From Haematospirillum sp. H1815 (GTDB lineage Bacteria; Pseudomonadota; Alphaproteobacteria; Rhodospirillales; Rhodospirillaceae): a DNA stretch of 64,000 nucleotides. The position numbers were made by a program, and so were the translations under genes. This document shows positions 35,850-45,869 of the stretch, in pieces; the stretch's first letter is position 1, and each line of letters starts with the position of its first letter. The stretch is taken from contig NZ_JAAVTA010000003.1 in NCBI RefSeq assembly GCF_012102705.1, positions 124,001-188,000 of the forward strand. Reading direction: 5' to 3'. The notes beneath the pieces were generated by a model. The model made no database searches. It had not been told where the DNA came from and saw nothing but the letters and a program-made list of their open reading frames with translations.

Positions 35850-36971
35850 TCAGCCGTGATCTGGAAGCCCCATCAGGCTGCGAGCAAAATCCGTCGCAGA
35901 AAACGGTCGCAGATCCTCTGCTGTCTCTCCAACCCCGATGTAGTGCACCGGCAACCCATATGTTGCAGCCAAGGACACCACAACGCCGCCCTTGGCTGTT
36001 CCATCCAGCTTGGTCAGAACAAGCCCGCTGACATCAACCATCCGGCGGAATGCCTCAACCTGCTGATGGGCATTCTGGCCAACCGTTGCATCCAGCACCA
36101 GAAGCGTGCTGTGTGGGGCCTGTGAGTCAATACGGGACAGGACACGGCGAATTTTTGCCAGTTCCTCCATCAGACCGACCTTGTTATGCAGACGGCCAGC
36201 CGTATCAACCAGAAGCACGTCATCCTGACGAGCGCGCGCTTCCTGCAGGGCATCAAAAACCAGACCAGCAGCGTCAGCACCGGAATCGCGGGCCACAACA
36301 GGACAGCCTGTACGCTCTCCCCACACCTTCAGCTGTTCCACGGCCGCAGCCCGGAAGGTATCGCCTGCCGCCAGGGTCACAGACAAACCCTGATCCCGGA
36401 ACTGACGGGCCAACTTTCCAATTGTCGTCGTCTTACCAGCCCCGTTAACCCCGGCAACCAGGATCACAAAAGGCCGACACGCAGAATCCGGAACCAAGGG
36501 AAGAGCAACGGGTTCAAGGATGCGGGTCATTTCACCGGCCAGCACGGAGCGTACCTCTTCTGATGTCACATCCTTGCCAAATCGTTCCCGGGCCAAGACA
36601 TCGGTCAGGCGGGTCGCTGTAGCAACGCCGATATCAGAGGTAATCAACAGATCCTGCAAGTCCTCCAGAGCCTGGTCATCCAGACGCCGGCGCAGGAAAA
36701 GGTCCCCAATTCCAGAAGAAAGACGTTCCGAAGAACGGGACAACCCGTCACGCAGCCGCTGCAACCAGCCCTTTCCGGACGGAGCCGGAGGCACAGGATC
36801 GGCAGAAGGAACAGCCGGTGCTTCCGTATCGGTTGGCTGGGAAGGCTGAACAGATGCCTGATCGGCCCCGACGCTCTGATCAGGTTCCGAAGAAGATACC
36901 TTGCCGTCCCCACGCCCCAAAAGCCGCCCAAACCAGCTTTTGCGCTGCACCGACACCTCATGCTCACTCAT
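35850..36971 (-). CDS. ftsY: Signal recognition particle receptor FtsY
   Basis: A 373-residue GTPase that receives ribosome-SRP complexes at the membrane. The N-terminal ~75 residues are the acidic, proline-rich A domain. The N domain follows (LQRLRDGLSRSSERLSSGI), then the G domain with GVNGAGKTTTIGKLARQF (P-loop), DTFRAAAVEQL, LLVDTAGRL, the TKLDGTAKGG motif and the closing GVGETAEDLRPF. The start ATG overlaps the mtaB stop by one base (TGATG), so translation is coupled. Confidence 0.97.
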   Translation of the reverse strand: MSEHEVSVQRKSWFGRLLGRGDGKVSSSEPDQSVGADQASVQPSQPTDTEAPAVPSADPVPPAPSGKGWLQRLRDGLSRSSERLSSGIGDLFLRRRLDDQALEDLQDLLITSDIGVATATRLTDVLARERFGKDVTSEEVRSVLAGEMTRILEPVALPLVPDSACRPFVILVAGVNGAGKTTTIGKLARQFRDQGLSVTLAAGDTFRAAAVEQLKVWGERTGCPVVARDSGADAAGLVFDALQEARARQDDVLLVDTAGRLHNKVGLMEELAKIRRVLSRIDSQAPHSTLLVLDATVGQNAHQQVEAFRRMVDVSGLVLTKLDGTAKGGVVVSLAATYGLPVHYIGVGETAEDLRPFSATDFARSLMGLPDHG

Positions 36972-38260
36972 CAGACAACCGTTCCTTCAAGACCAACCCC
37001 GGACGAAGACAGGATCCGGACCACATGGATAACCCCGGGCTGGACCGGCGTTGCAACACGCACCTGCGCATACTCGGCCGAATGGCCACTTGTTTCGGTT
37101 TCGAAAAGAACCGAGAGAGTACGCCCCACCTGCTTCTCCAGGAAGGACAACAGGGCAGAAGCTCCCGCTTCACGAAGGCGGGCTGCACGGGCGCGGATCA
37201 CATCACCGGGCACAGCAGGCATCCTTGCAGCAGGTGTCCCCGGGCGAACAGAATAGGGAAAAACATGCAGATAGGTCAGCCCTGCCTCTTCCACCAAACG
37301 CAGGGTGTTGTCGAACATGGGCTCCGTTTCAGTCGGGAAGCCCGCGATCAGATCAGCTCCGAACACGACATCCGGTCGCCGGCTACGCAGCAGCGCACAC
37401 ACATCCAGCACATCCTGCCGAAGATGCCGGCGCTTCATCCGCTTCAGGATCATGTCATCACCGGCCTGAACTGACAGATGAACATGGGGCAGCAAGCGAG
37501 GCTCGGAGCCAAAGAGATCAACAAGGTCTGGATCGATCTCGACAGGATCCAGGGATGTCAGACGCAGACGCGGCAGATCCGGCACCAGCTGGAGCAAGCG
37601 ACGCACCATCTGCCCAAGGGGAGGCTTGCCCGGCAGATCCTGACCATAAGCGGTGATATCCACACCGGTCAGCACAACCTCCCGGTACCCCTTGTCAACA
37701 AGCTGCTGCACCTGCTCGACAATAGGACCAAGGGCAACCGAACGATTGGGACCACGGGCAAAGGGAATAATGCAGAACGTACAACGATGATCACAGCCCT
37801 GCTGGACCTGGATGAAGGCACGGTCACGCCCCTCAAATCCCCCCAGAAGATGGCCGGCCGTTTCCCTGACCGTCATGATGTCATCAACCAGAACCGGCTG
37901 GTTGGCACCAAAGCGCCAGTTCTCTGCCTTCAGTTTTTCTGCATTCCCCAGAACGCGATCAACCTCGGGCATCTTGGCAAAACTATCGGGATCCAGCTGG
38001 GCGGCACAACCCGTCACCACAATGCGCGCCCCGGGGTTCTCCCGGCGCAACCTGCGAATAGCCTGCCGGGCCTGGCGCTCCGCCTCCCGCGTGACGGCAC
38101 AGGTGTTGACAATAACGGTATTGCCCAGCCCTGCGGCGCGCGCATGCTCGCGCATCACCTCGGACTCATAGGTATTCATCCGGCACCCGAACGTTACAAG
38201 GTGCGGCTCGTCCCGTGAATCAACAGCACGGGATACATCAACGGCAAGGGATTCTGTCAT
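36971..38260 (-). CDS. mtaB: tRNA t6A37 methylthiotransferase MtaB
   Basis: Radical-SAM enzyme that adds a methylthio group to N6-threonylcarbamoyladenosine at position 37 of ANN-decoding tRNAs. The 429 residues hold the N-terminal UPF0004 domain with its three cluster cysteines (FGCRMN, NTCAVT, TGCAAQ), the radical-SAM motif QGCDHRCTFCIIP and a C-terminal TRAM-like region. The TFGCRMN and CTFCIIP patterns fit MtaB better than MiaB or RimO. It lies between dapF (ATGA overlap upstream) and ftsY (one-base overlap downstream), a conserved order in this class. Confidence 0.95.
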   Translation of the reverse strand: MTESLAVDVSRAVDSRDEPHLVTFGCRMNTYESEVMREHARAAGLGNTVIVNTCAVTREAERQARQAIRRLRRENPGARIVVTGCAAQLDPDSFAKMPEVDRVLGNAEKLKAENWRFGANQPVLVDDIMTVRETAGHLLGGFEGRDRAFIQVQQGCDHRCTFCIIPFARGPNRSVALGPIVEQVQQLVDKGYREVVLTGVDITAYGQDLPGKPPLGQMVRRLLQLVPDLPRLRLTSLDPVEIDPDLVDLFGSEPRLLPHVHLSVQAGDDMILKRMKRRHLRQDVLDVCALLRSRRPDVVFGADLIAGFPTETEPMFDNTLRLVEEAGLTYLHVFPYSVRPGTPAARMPAVPGDVIRARAARLREAGASALLSFLEKQVGRTLSVLFETETSGHSAEYAQVRVATPVQPGVIHVVRILSSSGVGLEGTVV

Positions 38261-39102
38261 CTTGTAAAGGCCTCATCAAGAAGACCGGTATACACGGAAG
38301 CAACCGGCCCGCCCATCAGAACGTGGCCATCGGATTCACGCCACTCAACGGTTAATTCCCCCCCATCACAAACAACACAGACCCGACGATCGGCAAGCCC
38401 CCGCCGCACAGCGGCCACCAGCACAGCACAAGCCCCCGATCCACATGCAGGCGTTAGGCCGGCGCCACGTTCCCAAACCCTCATCTTGAGATGATCACGG
38501 GAGCAGACCTCGACGATTTCAACATTGGTACGATCCGGGAACAACGGATGGTTCTCGATACGTGGCCCCAGAACAGCAAGGGGCACATCGTCAAGACGGG
38601 AGACAAAGAAAACAGCGTGGGGGTTTCCCATCGACACCAAGGATGGCCTGGAAAGATCGCCGACGGACAGGTCAACCTCCAGCGTGTCGCCCGCCTCGGA
38701 TACAGGGATAGCCTGCCAATCCAGGGACGGGGCTCCCATATCGACGACAACACCGCCCGCTGACACGCCACGGAAAGCCTCCAGCAATCCGGCATGGGTC
38801 TGGATCCGAACGGCGGATAGATCAGACTTTTCATCCAGAAGCACACTTGCAACACACCGTGTGGCATTACCGCAAGCCCCGGCTTCGGATCCATCCGGAT
38901 TGAAGATACGCATAAAAACAGAAGCCGCCTGATGCTGCGTAGGCTCCAGGACCACAAGTTGGTCAAACCCCACACCATACCGACGGTCACCAAGGCGGGC
39001 AATCATACCAGGGTCAAGGGCAATCGGATCCTTGCGGGCATCAATGACAACAAAGTCATTCCCCAGACCATGCATCTTTCGGAATGGAAGCGCCCCGGTC
39101 AT
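38257..39102 (-). CDS. dapF: Diaminopimelate epimerase
   Basis: Converts LL- to meso-diaminopimelate for lysine and peptidoglycan. The 281 residues show both catalytic cysteines in their signatures: GACGNATRCVA (about residue 75) and PACGSGACA (about residue 220), along with the opening KMHGLGNDFVVID and SMGNPHAVFFV. The last four bases overlap the mtaB start. It lies 117 bases after carD, beyond a strong terminator, so dapF-mtaB-ftsY probably form their own operon. Confidence 0.97.
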   Translation of the reverse strand: MTGALPFRKMHGLGNDFVVIDARKDPIALDPGMIARLGDRRYGVGFDQLVVLEPTQHQAASVFMRIFNPDGSEAGACGNATRCVASVLLDEKSDLSAVRIQTHAGLLEAFRGVSAGGVVVDMGAPSLDWQAIPVSEAGDTLEVDLSVGDLSRPSLVSMGNPHAVFFVSRLDDVPLAVLGPRIENHPLFPDRTNVEIVEVCSRDHLKMRVWERGAGLTPACGSGACAVLVAAVRRGLADRRVCVVCDGGELTVEWRESDGHVLMGGPVASVYTGLLDEAFTR

Positions 39103-39153
39103 CGCGTACCCTCACTCTTTGCCCAAGTTCGCGAACTATGCCCCGCCTTCCCC

Positions 39154-39188
39154 AAAAACGGAAGCGCCCGCTTGAGTACAGCGGGCGC
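39154..39188 (-). terminator. Intrinsic terminator after carD
   Basis: GCGCCCGC (39164-39171) and GCGGGCGC (39181-39188) form a perfect 8-bp stem with a 9-base loop. On the minus strand it is followed by TTCCGTTTTT. It ends carD transcription before dapF. Confidence 0.85.
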
Positions 39189-39219
39189 ACCGGATCAAAA
39201 AACAGCAGAACAAAACCAA

Positions 39220-39714
39220 TCAGGCTGCCAGAAGGAGCTTTTCCAGCTTGGCCGCCGCCGCATCGGTTTCAATCTGTTCCAGGGCAGCAAGTTCACAGGA
39301 CAGCCGCTCCAGCGCCTGTTCATAGATCTGGCGCTCGGAGTACGACTGTTCCGGCTGGCTGGCATTCCGGTACAGGTCCCGCACAACCTCGGCAATCGCA
39401 ACCGGATCACCTGAATTGATCTTTTGCTCGTACTCCTGAGCCCGACGGCTCCACATCGCACGCCGAATCCGGGCACGCCCGGTCAACGTTGTCAAGGCCG
39501 TATCCATGGTTTTACGGGTTGAAAGACGCCGCAAGCCCGATGCCTTGGCTTTCGCAAGCGGAACCCGAAGAATCATCCGGTCACGCTCGAAGCTGATGAC
39601 AAACAGCTCCAGCTCTTGACCACCAATAACCCGCTTCTCGATTTCCAGAACCTTGCCCACGCCATGAGCAGGGTACACGACGTAATCACCGGCAGCAAAG
39701 GTCAGGTTGGACAT
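39220..39714 (-). CDS. carD: CarD/CdnL-family RNA polymerase-binding regulator
   Basis: A 164-residue factor that binds the RNA polymerase beta subunit and stabilises open promoter complexes, notably at rRNA and housekeeping promoters. The N-terminal Tudor-like RNAP-interaction domain begins FAAGDYVVYPAHGVGKVLEI; the helical C-terminal domain includes RAMWSRRAQEYEQKI and AEVVRDLYRN. Length and motifs match alphaproteobacterial CdnL. It stands alone between a 413-base upstream gap and a terminator. Confidence 0.95.
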   Translation of the reverse strand: MSNLTFAAGDYVVYPAHGVGKVLEIEKRVIGGQELELFVISFERDRMILRVPLAKAKASGLRRLSTRKTMDTALTTLTGRARIRRAMWSRRAQEYEQKINSGDPVAIAEVVRDLYRNASQPEQSYSERQIYEQALERLSCELAALEQIETDAAAAKLEKLLLAA

Positions 39715-40127
39715 TCTTGTTCTCTCTTTCTCAAATACAAACGTTCAGCACCAGCCGCATGACCGGCACCTGAAGTCGCTTCCCAAAAACAGACGGGGCC
39801 AGGAAAACCACACCCGCCCAGCTTCCACCAAAAGCGGAGAAAGCCGGTAATTATGGCCGCCAAAAGGCCAAAACCAGAAGAACCCGGAATATTCCGGGCC
39901 AAGAACGTAAAATTCAAAGGCGAGAAACAAAGACCCGGCCGCAACCCGGGTTAACGGCAGTGTTTATACCACGAACGGCCCTGCAACGTCAGACGAAAAT
40001 GCAATAGATTCTGTGGGGGAATAATACCGCCCAACATAAGTCCATATGAATCAATGATTTTCAATTATGCATAGGTGGCATGCACCCAACGCAGAGGCAA
40101 GCCGATGCACAGGTAAAGAGGGGATAT
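39715..40127. other. Intergenic stretch between fdxA and carD
   Basis: 413 bases without a supported gene; an 80-codon minus-strand frame runs into the carD start but is tryptophan- and phenylalanine-rich in an unlikely way and has no ribosome site. It probably holds the carD promoter and leader. An inverted GGAATATTCC lies near 39888-39897. Confidence 0.4.
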
Positions 40128-40457
40128 TCATCCCCCCGGCTTCAAGCTGACCATATCCTTTTTTCCCGGCTTGTTCTGCCACTGATCCGCGTCAGGAAGA
40201 GGGTCCTTCTTGCGGGTAAGGTTGGGCCAGAGCTTTGACTGCTCCCGGTTGAACTCAGCCCACTCGGCCGCTCTTGGTTCAGAATCAGGGAAAATAGCTT
40301 CAGCCGGACATTCCGGTTCGCAAACGCCACAGTCTATGCATTCGTCCGGATTGATAACCAGAACATTCTCACCCTCGTAAAAACAATCAACAGGGCACAC
40401 CTCTACACAGTCGGTGTACTTACACTTTACACAGTTTTCAGTAACAACGTACGTCAT
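40128..40457 (-). CDS. fdxA: Seven-iron ferredoxin FdxA
   Basis: A 109-residue ferredoxin with one [3Fe-4S] and one [4Fe-4S] cluster. The cysteine spacing is diagnostic: [20 protein letters not shown] followed by [17 protein letters not shown] ~50-residue C-terminal extension ([27 protein letters not shown]) is characteristic of alphaproteobacterial FdxA. ATG 40457 gives the family start MTYVVTENC; the frame is open to 40490. Partner enzymes cannot be read from context; carD as downstream neighbour is a common arrangement. Confidence 0.96.
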   Translation of the reverse strand: MTYVVTENCVKCKYTDCVEVCPVDCFYEGENVLVINPDECIDCGVCEPECPAEAIFPDSEPRAAEWAEFNREQSKLWPNLTRKKDPLPDADQWQNKPGKKDMVSLKPGG

Positions 40458-40521
40458 CTGCGGCTTTATCTCCGCTTTGTGGACAATCAACTCCCGGCGA
40501 CAAAACAGTCCGGGAAGGCTA

Positions 40522-41556
40522 CTACGCTGCCCTGACCCTTGCGGCCTGGGACAGTTGCAGGAAAACCCGCGCTATAATCTCAACCTCTGGCATGCCGGTT
40601 GACTTGCAGCTCATCTCCGCCTCCAGCAAAAGATCAAGGGCGCGGACAGTTCGATTCGGCGACCACCGGGCAAGCTGGGCGAGAAAACGTGCCCTCAGCT
40701 TCCAAAACACAGGCGGCCTTAACAAGCCCAAGGCCCGCTCGCGATCATACCCGGCAGCCAAAGCCCCGCCAACCAGATGCAGGCGCTGGAAATGACGCAC
40801 GGCAGCCCGCAACAAGGATACTCCCACAACGCCTTCCCCCGAAAGCCGGTCCAGGAGACGTTGCGAGCCTGCAATATCTCCATCTGCCACAGCAAACAGG
40901 AAATCATCAATAGCCAAGGCCGAAGCATCGCCAATGCAGGCCAGAACATCGTCTGCCTGTATCATCGCACCACTACCGGCCCCAACATACAGGATCAGCT
41001 TTTCAAGCTCCTGCCGGGTTACCGAACGATCACCACCCAGACAAGCCAGAAGGCAGGCCATCGCATCGCGGGATACCTCGAAACCCGAACGCGTAATGTG
41101 CGACTGTATCACAGCCTCCAGCGCAGCACCTTCGTCCAGATAGCAGGGCACAGCAGCAGCCAGCGCATGGGACTCGCAGAAGCGGCGCAGGGATGACTTG
41201 GCATCGCAGACACCGGCCTGAAGAACGACAAGGGAATCTCCCCTCCAGTCTTCTACCAGATCAGCCAAGCCCTTGGACAATGAATCACCGGCATCACGTA
41301 TACGGACAACACGCCGCCCCCCGGTCAATGAGAGGGCAGAGATCTCCTCACCCAACCGGGCAGGGTCTTTTGTAACAGCCGAACAGGATAATTCGGAAAC
41401 CCGGAACGGATCACCCGGATCACCAGCGACAGACGTCACCAGTGTCTGGGCACGCTCGCGCACCAGCCCTTCATCCGGACCATAGAGCAAGACTATCCGG
41501 ACACACGTGTCAGGCCGCTGGCAGAAGGCATCCGCACGCTCTGCACTGATTTTCAC
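40522..41556 (-). CDS. holA: DNA polymerase III subunit delta
   Basis: The 344-residue delta subunit of the clamp loader, which opens the beta clamp. Recognisable parts are the N-terminal [20 protein letters not shown], the [15 protein letters not shown] segment and the C-terminal collar helices including [13 protein letters not shown] and [15 protein letters not shown]. The start is a GTG overlapping the lptE stop (GTGA), so it is coupled to lptE and leuS. This leuS-lptE-holA order is widespread in alphaproteobacteria, often close to parAB. Confidence 0.94.
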   Translation of the reverse strand: MKISAERADAFCQRPDTCVRIVLLYGPDEGLVRERAQTLVTSVAGDPGDPFRVSELSCSAVTKDPARLGEEISALSLTGGRRVVRIRDAGDSLSKGLADLVEDWRGDSLVVLQAGVCDAKSSLRRFCESHALAAAVPCYLDEGAALEAVIQSHITRSGFEVSRDAMACLLACLGGDRSVTRQELEKLILYVGAGSGAMIQADDVLACIGDASALAIDDFLFAVADGDIAGSQRLLDRLSGEGVVGVSLLRAAVRHFQRLHLVGGALAAGYDRERALGLLRPPVFWKLRARFLAQLARWSPNRTVRALDLLLEAEMSCKSTGMPEVEIIARVFLQLSQAARVRAA

Positions 41557-42140
41557 GGTACCTGGTCCCGCTCGCCGGAAACCCCGGAAGAGAAGTACAC
41601 AGCCAAAGACCGCGCAATATCATCGGCCAATTGCTCCATGGCCCGGGTCCTGGCATCACGCTCGGACACAACCGCAGCATAGTTCTCGGACAACAGGTTC
41701 CAAGCCACCAGCGATTGGGAGTAGCCCCGCCACAAAACTTTTGGCTTCCCCGTCCGGTCTTGCGGGGCAACCTGATTTTGGCTCGTCCCGGGAATCTCAA
41801 CCAGCACAGCATTCGCAACAGTTCGAAGGGAGGCCCGGGTACCAAATCCCTCCTTCTGGAAGGCTTGATCCGAACGATTTTCTGTTACCGTGACGTCAAG
41901 CTTGTAACGCTTGCGGACATAACCACCTGCACGTTCCAACTTCCGCTCCAGGGCATTGCGCAGAATTTGCCCGCTCCGGTTCTCGATAACACCTACATCC
42001 ACTGCGGCCAGCTTCTTGGCCACTCCGGCATCCTGAGTCTCTCCCACCGAATACAAGGGCGAAAAGCCACAACCGGCCAACAACAGGGTACAGGCCAGAA
42101 CACCAGCCCGTACAACTTTCGTTCGATCAGGCCACCACAT
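41553..42140 (-). CDS. lptE: LPS assembly lipoprotein LptE
   Basis: Outer-membrane lipoprotein that plugs the LptD barrel during LPS insertion. About 195 residues: a lipoprotein signal ([15 protein letters not shown], lipobox Cys about residue 24) followed by the LptE fold ([44 protein letters not shown]). ATG 42140 lies inside the end of leuS, giving a 14-base overlap; the frame is open to 42191. Together with lptG elsewhere in the window it supports an LPS-making Gram-negative. Confidence 0.93.
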   Translation of the reverse strand: MWWPDRTKVVRAGVLACTLLLAGCGFSPLYSVGETQDAGVAKKLAAVDVGVIENRSGQILRNALERKLERAGGYVRKRYKLDVTVTENRSDQAFQKEGFGTRASLRTVANAVLVEIPGTSQNQVAPQDRTGKPKVLWRGYSQSLVAWNLLSENYAAVVSERDARTRAMEQLADDIARSLAVYFSSGVSGERDQVP

Positions 42141-44706
42141 TGACAATCTTGCCCGGAACAATGACAACCCTCCGCACAGGATGCCCGGCAATCTGGGCCT
42201 GAACCGTGTCCAGCGCCAGGGCTATAGACTGGATTTCTTCCTCGGAGGCCGAACGGGCAACTTCAATCGTACCCCGCAACTTACCCCGAACCTGCACCGC
42301 CATGGTCACCGTCTCATCTTCCAGGAGCGCAGGATCAAAAACAGGCCATGACGATTCAGCCAGCATGGCAGTATGCCCGAACTCTTCCCAAAGTTCCTCT
42401 GCAATATGGGGGGTCATCGGCGCCAGCAAGTGTACAGCCGTCTGCACAGCAAACCGGAAAGCGGCACAGGCTTGGCCATCCGCCTTGTCCAAAGCAGCAG
42501 CGGCATTGACCAGCTCGCGGACACGGGCAACCGCCGTATTGAAGCGCAACCGTTCCAGATCTTCAGTAACCTGGGCTATCGTCTTGTGCGTAAAGCGCAC
42601 CAGAGAACCGGCAGCGGATGTATCAACGGGAAGGGCAGAGTCTGCACCCACAACCACAGCCTCACCAGCCATGCGCCACAGTCGGTTGACAAAGCGCCAA
42701 GCTCCTTCGATACCGGCATCACTCCAGTCAAAATCACGCTCTGGCGGACAATCCGAAAGCATGAACAAACGGGCAGCATCCGCCCCATAGGCTTCAAGAA
42801 TGCTGTCAGGATCAACACCATTCTTCTTTGACTTGGACATCTTTTCGGACCGGCCGACGACAACGGGCTTGCCATCAGCCACGCACACCCAAGATCCATC
42901 CGGCGTCCTGTCTATCTCACCCCTCTCAAGCCAACGGCCATCAGAGGACCGGTAGGTCTCCATGCAAACCATGCCCTGGGTAAACAGTCCGTCAAAGGGT
43001 TCATCAAGATCCAGATACCCGCAAGCCTTCAGGGCCCGGGTAAAGAAACGGGCATACAGGAGGTGGAGCACAGCATGCTCCACTCCGCCGATATACTGGT
43101 CAACCGGCAACCAGTAACGGACCAGCTCCCGGGCAAAGGCTTCCGTGCTGTTCTTGGGGTCACAGAAGCGGGCAAAATACCAAGATGATTCGAAGAACGT
43201 ATCGAAGGTGTCCGTTTCCCTCTGCGCGGCCGTTCCACACGAAGGACAGGCGACATGCTTCCACGTCGGGTGATGTTCCAGTGGATTACCCGGTTTGTCA
43301 AAGGAGGCATCATCGGGCAAACACACCGGAAGATCAGCATCAGGCACAGGGACAGCACCACACGCCGGACAATGGATCACCGGTATCGGACAGCCCCAGT
43401 ACCGCTGACGCGAGACGCCCCAGTCGCGAAGACGATACTGGATGGTCCCTTCGCCAGCTCCCGATTCTTCAAGCCGCGCAATCACAGCCCTGCGAGCGGC
43501 AACCGTATCCATGCCATCCAGGAATGATGAATTGACCATCACCCCATCACCGGTCCATGCCTCGGAGGCTTGGTCCTGACACGCGATAAAGGCAACGGCA
43601 TCGCCATCGGCGGGGGCTACAACAGTCCGAACCGAGAGGCCGTACTTGCGGGCAAAATCCATATCGCGCTGATCATGGGCAGGACAGCCGAATACGGCAC
43701 CGGTGCCATAATCCATCAGCACAAAATTGGCCACATACAACGGGATGCTCAATAACGAATCAAGGGGATGCACAACACGCAGCCCCGTATCGAAGCCCTT
43801 CTTTTCGGCTGTCTCGACAGCTTCCTCCGACGTTCCAAGACGATCACATTCGGCAATGAATGCTTTCAGATCCGGATTCCCTTCCGCCAAAGAGGTCGTG
43901 AAAGGATGATGCGCCGAAAGAGCGACAAAAGAGGCCCCGAACAAGGTATCCGGACGGGTTGTGAAAACATCAATCACATCATCCCGGCCCTGTACGGCCC
44001 AACGCACCCGCGCGCCCTCGGACCGCCCGATCCAGTTTGCCTGCATGGTGCGGACCTTGTCGGGCCAGCGGTCCAGCGTTTTCAGGCTGTCCAGAAGCTC
44101 GTCGGCAAAATGGGTGATCTTCAGGAACCACTGGCTGAGCTTACGCCGCTCCACAAGGGCACCGGTACGCCAGCCCCGACCATCCACCACCTGCTCGTTG
44201 GCCAACACCGTATTGTCCACCGGATCCCAGTTGACCCACGACTCCTTGCGATAGGCCAAGCCTGCTTTCAGGAAATCCAGAAACATCTTCTGTTCATGGC
44301 GGTAATAGTCCGGCGAGCAGGTTGCGAATTCGCGCTGCCAGTCCACAGAAAGACCCATTGGCTTCATCTGGGCGCGCATGGCGTCAATGTTCTGCATGGT
44401 CCAGGCACCGGGATGCGCACCACGCTCGATAGCCGCGTTCTCGGCGGGCAAGCCAAAGGCATCCCAGCCCATAGGGTGAAGCACATTGTATCCCCGCGCC
44501 CGCTTGAACCGGCTGACAACATCACCAAGGGTATAATTCCGGACGTGCCCCATGTGGATACGCCCCGAAGGATAGGGGAACATTTCCAGGACGTAGTACT
44601 TCGGGCGCGACGGGTCCAGGCGAGCCTCAAAACAACGCTGGTCTTCCCAGCGTTTCTGCCACTTCTGTTCCGTTTCCTTGATATTGTAGCGATCCGGGCG
44701 TGTCAT
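42127..44706 (-). CDS. leuS: Leucyl-tRNA synthetase
   Basis: An 859-residue class Ia synthetase that charges tRNA-Leu. The HIGH-type motif is [20 protein letters not shown] (about residues 42-61), the CP1 editing domain lies in the middle with [12 protein letters not shown], and the KMSKS loop reads [13 protein letters not shown] (about residue 620). The C-terminal anticodon-binding and final domains are complete (NVVA end). ATG 44706 gives the usual [11 protein letters not shown] start with AAGG 10 bases upstream; the frame continues to 44811. Confidence 0.98.
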   Translation of the reverse strand: MTRPDRYNIKETEQKWQKRWEDQRCFEARLDPSRPKYYVLEMFPYPSGRIHMGHVRNYTLGDVVSRFKRARGYNVLHPMGWDAFGLPAENAAIERGAHPGAWTMQNIDAMRAQMKPMGLSVDWQREFATCSPDYYRHEQKMFLDFLKAGLAYRKESWVNWDPVDNTVLANEQVVDGRGWRTGALVERRKLSQWFLKITHFADELLDSLKTLDRWPDKVRTMQANWIGRSEGARVRWAVQGRDDVIDVFTTRPDTLFGASFVALSAHHPFTTSLAEGNPDLKAFIAECDRLGTSEEAVETAEKKGFDTGLRVVHPLDSLLSIPLYVANFVLMDYGTGAVFGCPAHDQRDMDFARKYGLSVRTVVAPADGDAVAFIACQDQASEAWTGDGVMVNSSFLDGMDTVAARRAVIARLEESGAGEGTIQYRLRDWGVSRQRYWGCPIPVIHCPACGAVPVPDADLPVCLPDDASFDKPGNPLEHHPTWKHVACPSCGTAAQRETDTFDTFFESSWYFARFCDPKNSTEAFARELVRYWLPVDQYIGGVEHAVLHLLYARFFTRALKACGYLDLDEPFDGLFTQGMVCMETYRSSDGRWLERGEIDRTPDGSWVCVADGKPVVVGRSEKMSKSKKNGVDPDSILEAYGADAARLFMLSDCPPERDFDWSDAGIEGAWRFVNRLWRMAGEAVVVGADSALPVDTSAAGSLVRFTHKTIAQVTEDLERLRFNTAVARVRELVNAAAALDKADGQACAAFRFAVQTAVHLLAPMTPHIAEELWEEFGHTAMLAESSWPVFDPALLEDETVTMAVQVRGKLRGTIEVARSASEEEIQSIALALDTVQAQIAGHPVRRVVIVPGKIVNVVA

Positions 44707-44859
44707 ACGTATCAGCCTTGCAGTATTTCTGTCCTGCATACCGCCGGGCAAAGCAGAACACCACAGCCGGGGAAACAGGAAAAACGGAAAACGGGGAGGG
44801 CAACGCCGCACCGCGACGACCGGCCCATCCCCCGCTCAACAGACAAAAACAAAAAGATC

Positions 44860-45453
44860 TCAGGAACCAGCCGCGCTGCGCAGCTGGCGGGCACGGGTCA
44901 GGACCGCATTCTCGAATTCGGTCGTCACGGCGGGGGCAACAGCGACATCAACCCACTGCCCGGAACGACCACGCTCCTGACGGAAAACCGAAACCTTCAG
45001 ACCATCAGAGCGAAGTGCACGACCGAGAATGTAAACATTGACCTTGAAACGCTCATCCGGCGTTTCCGGAGGCGTGTACCAGTCCGTGATGATGACACCA
45101 CCAAATGGATCCGCCGAAGAAAGGGGCATGAATGAAACCGTGTCCAGAGACGCACGCCACAGGAACGCGTTGACGGCAACACCGGCCCCGCCAGCATCTT
45201 CATCCTTGGACTTTCCACCCAACAGGTTGATTCCACCCTTGCCAAAGATGGTGTCGCGCTCTTCCTCGCCACGGCCCCAGCTGCCATCGGCACGCTTTTC
45301 ATAGGGGCGGCTGTCAACATCGGTTCCCTGACAGGCGGTCAAGGTCAATGCGGCAAGCGCAACCAGCCCGGCGCGGAGCACAGTGGCCATGGACTGCCGG
45401 CCACGGCAGGCGCGAACAGAAGAACCGGTAAGGATGTTATCGATACGTTTCAT
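44860..45453 (-). CDS. DUF3576 family lipoprotein
   Basis: A 197-residue protein with a lipobox (VALAALTLTACQG) after an unusually long N-terminal region; a start at the internal ATG 45390 would give a normal signal peptide but has no ribosome site. The DUF3576 domain follows: NAFLWRASLDTVSFMPLSSA, DPFGGVIITDWY and FKVNVYILGRALRSDGLKV. Function is unknown; it is conserved upstream of leuS in alphaproteobacteria and is probably an envelope protein working with the LptE region. Confidence 0.88.
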   Translation of the reverse strand: MKRIDNILTGSSVRACRGRQSMATVLRAGLVALAALTLTACQGTDVDSRPYEKRADGSWGRGEEERDTIFGKGGINLLGGKSKDEDAGGAGVAVNAFLWRASLDTVSFMPLSSADPFGGVIITDWYTPPETPDERFKVNVYILGRALRSDGLKVSVFRQERGRSGQWVDVAVAPAVTTEFENAVLTRARQLRSAAGS

Positions 45454-45869
45454 AGCGATCCGTAAACTCTTGCTGTCGGGTCAGGGCCCGGGCCACAGGG
45501 CCGCAGACGGTGATACCCGCCCTTATACCAGTCCTTGCAAGAAAGGGGGAACGGAAAAACTGTCTGCACGGACAGAACTTCGTACCCAAGGCTTCACAGT
45601 GCCCATCCTGTTCATATTGCGGGGGCGACAGAAAGCGTTGCACAAAGACCACAGTGTGGATAAATAAGCACAATTTCGCGTGCAATATGTTGACGCAACA
45701 CGGCATGGATGTATTGATAATCCCACCTTCGGGGGAAGGTTTCCGTCCTGCGCCCTGCTTTCGTTTGGGCTGCCACCCGGAAAAAAGGGCCTGAAACGTT
45801 CTCCTGTATGGAACGCGCGCGTGCGCAATGCCGGGGTTCCGGCCAACCAGATTCAGGGATGTTGAAACA
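45454..45869. other. Long leader and intergenic region before the first porin
   Basis: 416 bases without a gene. It contains one perfect DnaA box in reverse orientation, TGTGGATAA (45655-45663), AT-rich DNA around it, a TGTTG-ACG-CAACA palindrome (45689-45701) and a promoter candidate. The porin start codon lies about 150 bases after the promoter, so the mRNA would have a long untranslated leader. Confidence 0.5.
45690..45717 (+). promoter_or_regulatory. Candidate promoter of the first porin
   Basis: TTGACG (45690-45695) and TATTGA (45712-45717) are 16 bases apart and fit a housekeeping promoter. The -35 is inside the TGTTG-ACG-CAACA palindrome, which could be an operator. Confidence 0.35.

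Noticed and set aside
43768-45135. 455-codon plus-strand frame antisense to leuS and DUF3576
   Set aside because: leuS is certain and the frame runs through two unrelated minus-strand genes.
45454-45869. Possible replication origin because of a DnaA box in AT-rich DNA
   Set aside because: Only one perfect box was seen; a functional origin would need a cluster. The region is better explained as a porin leader.
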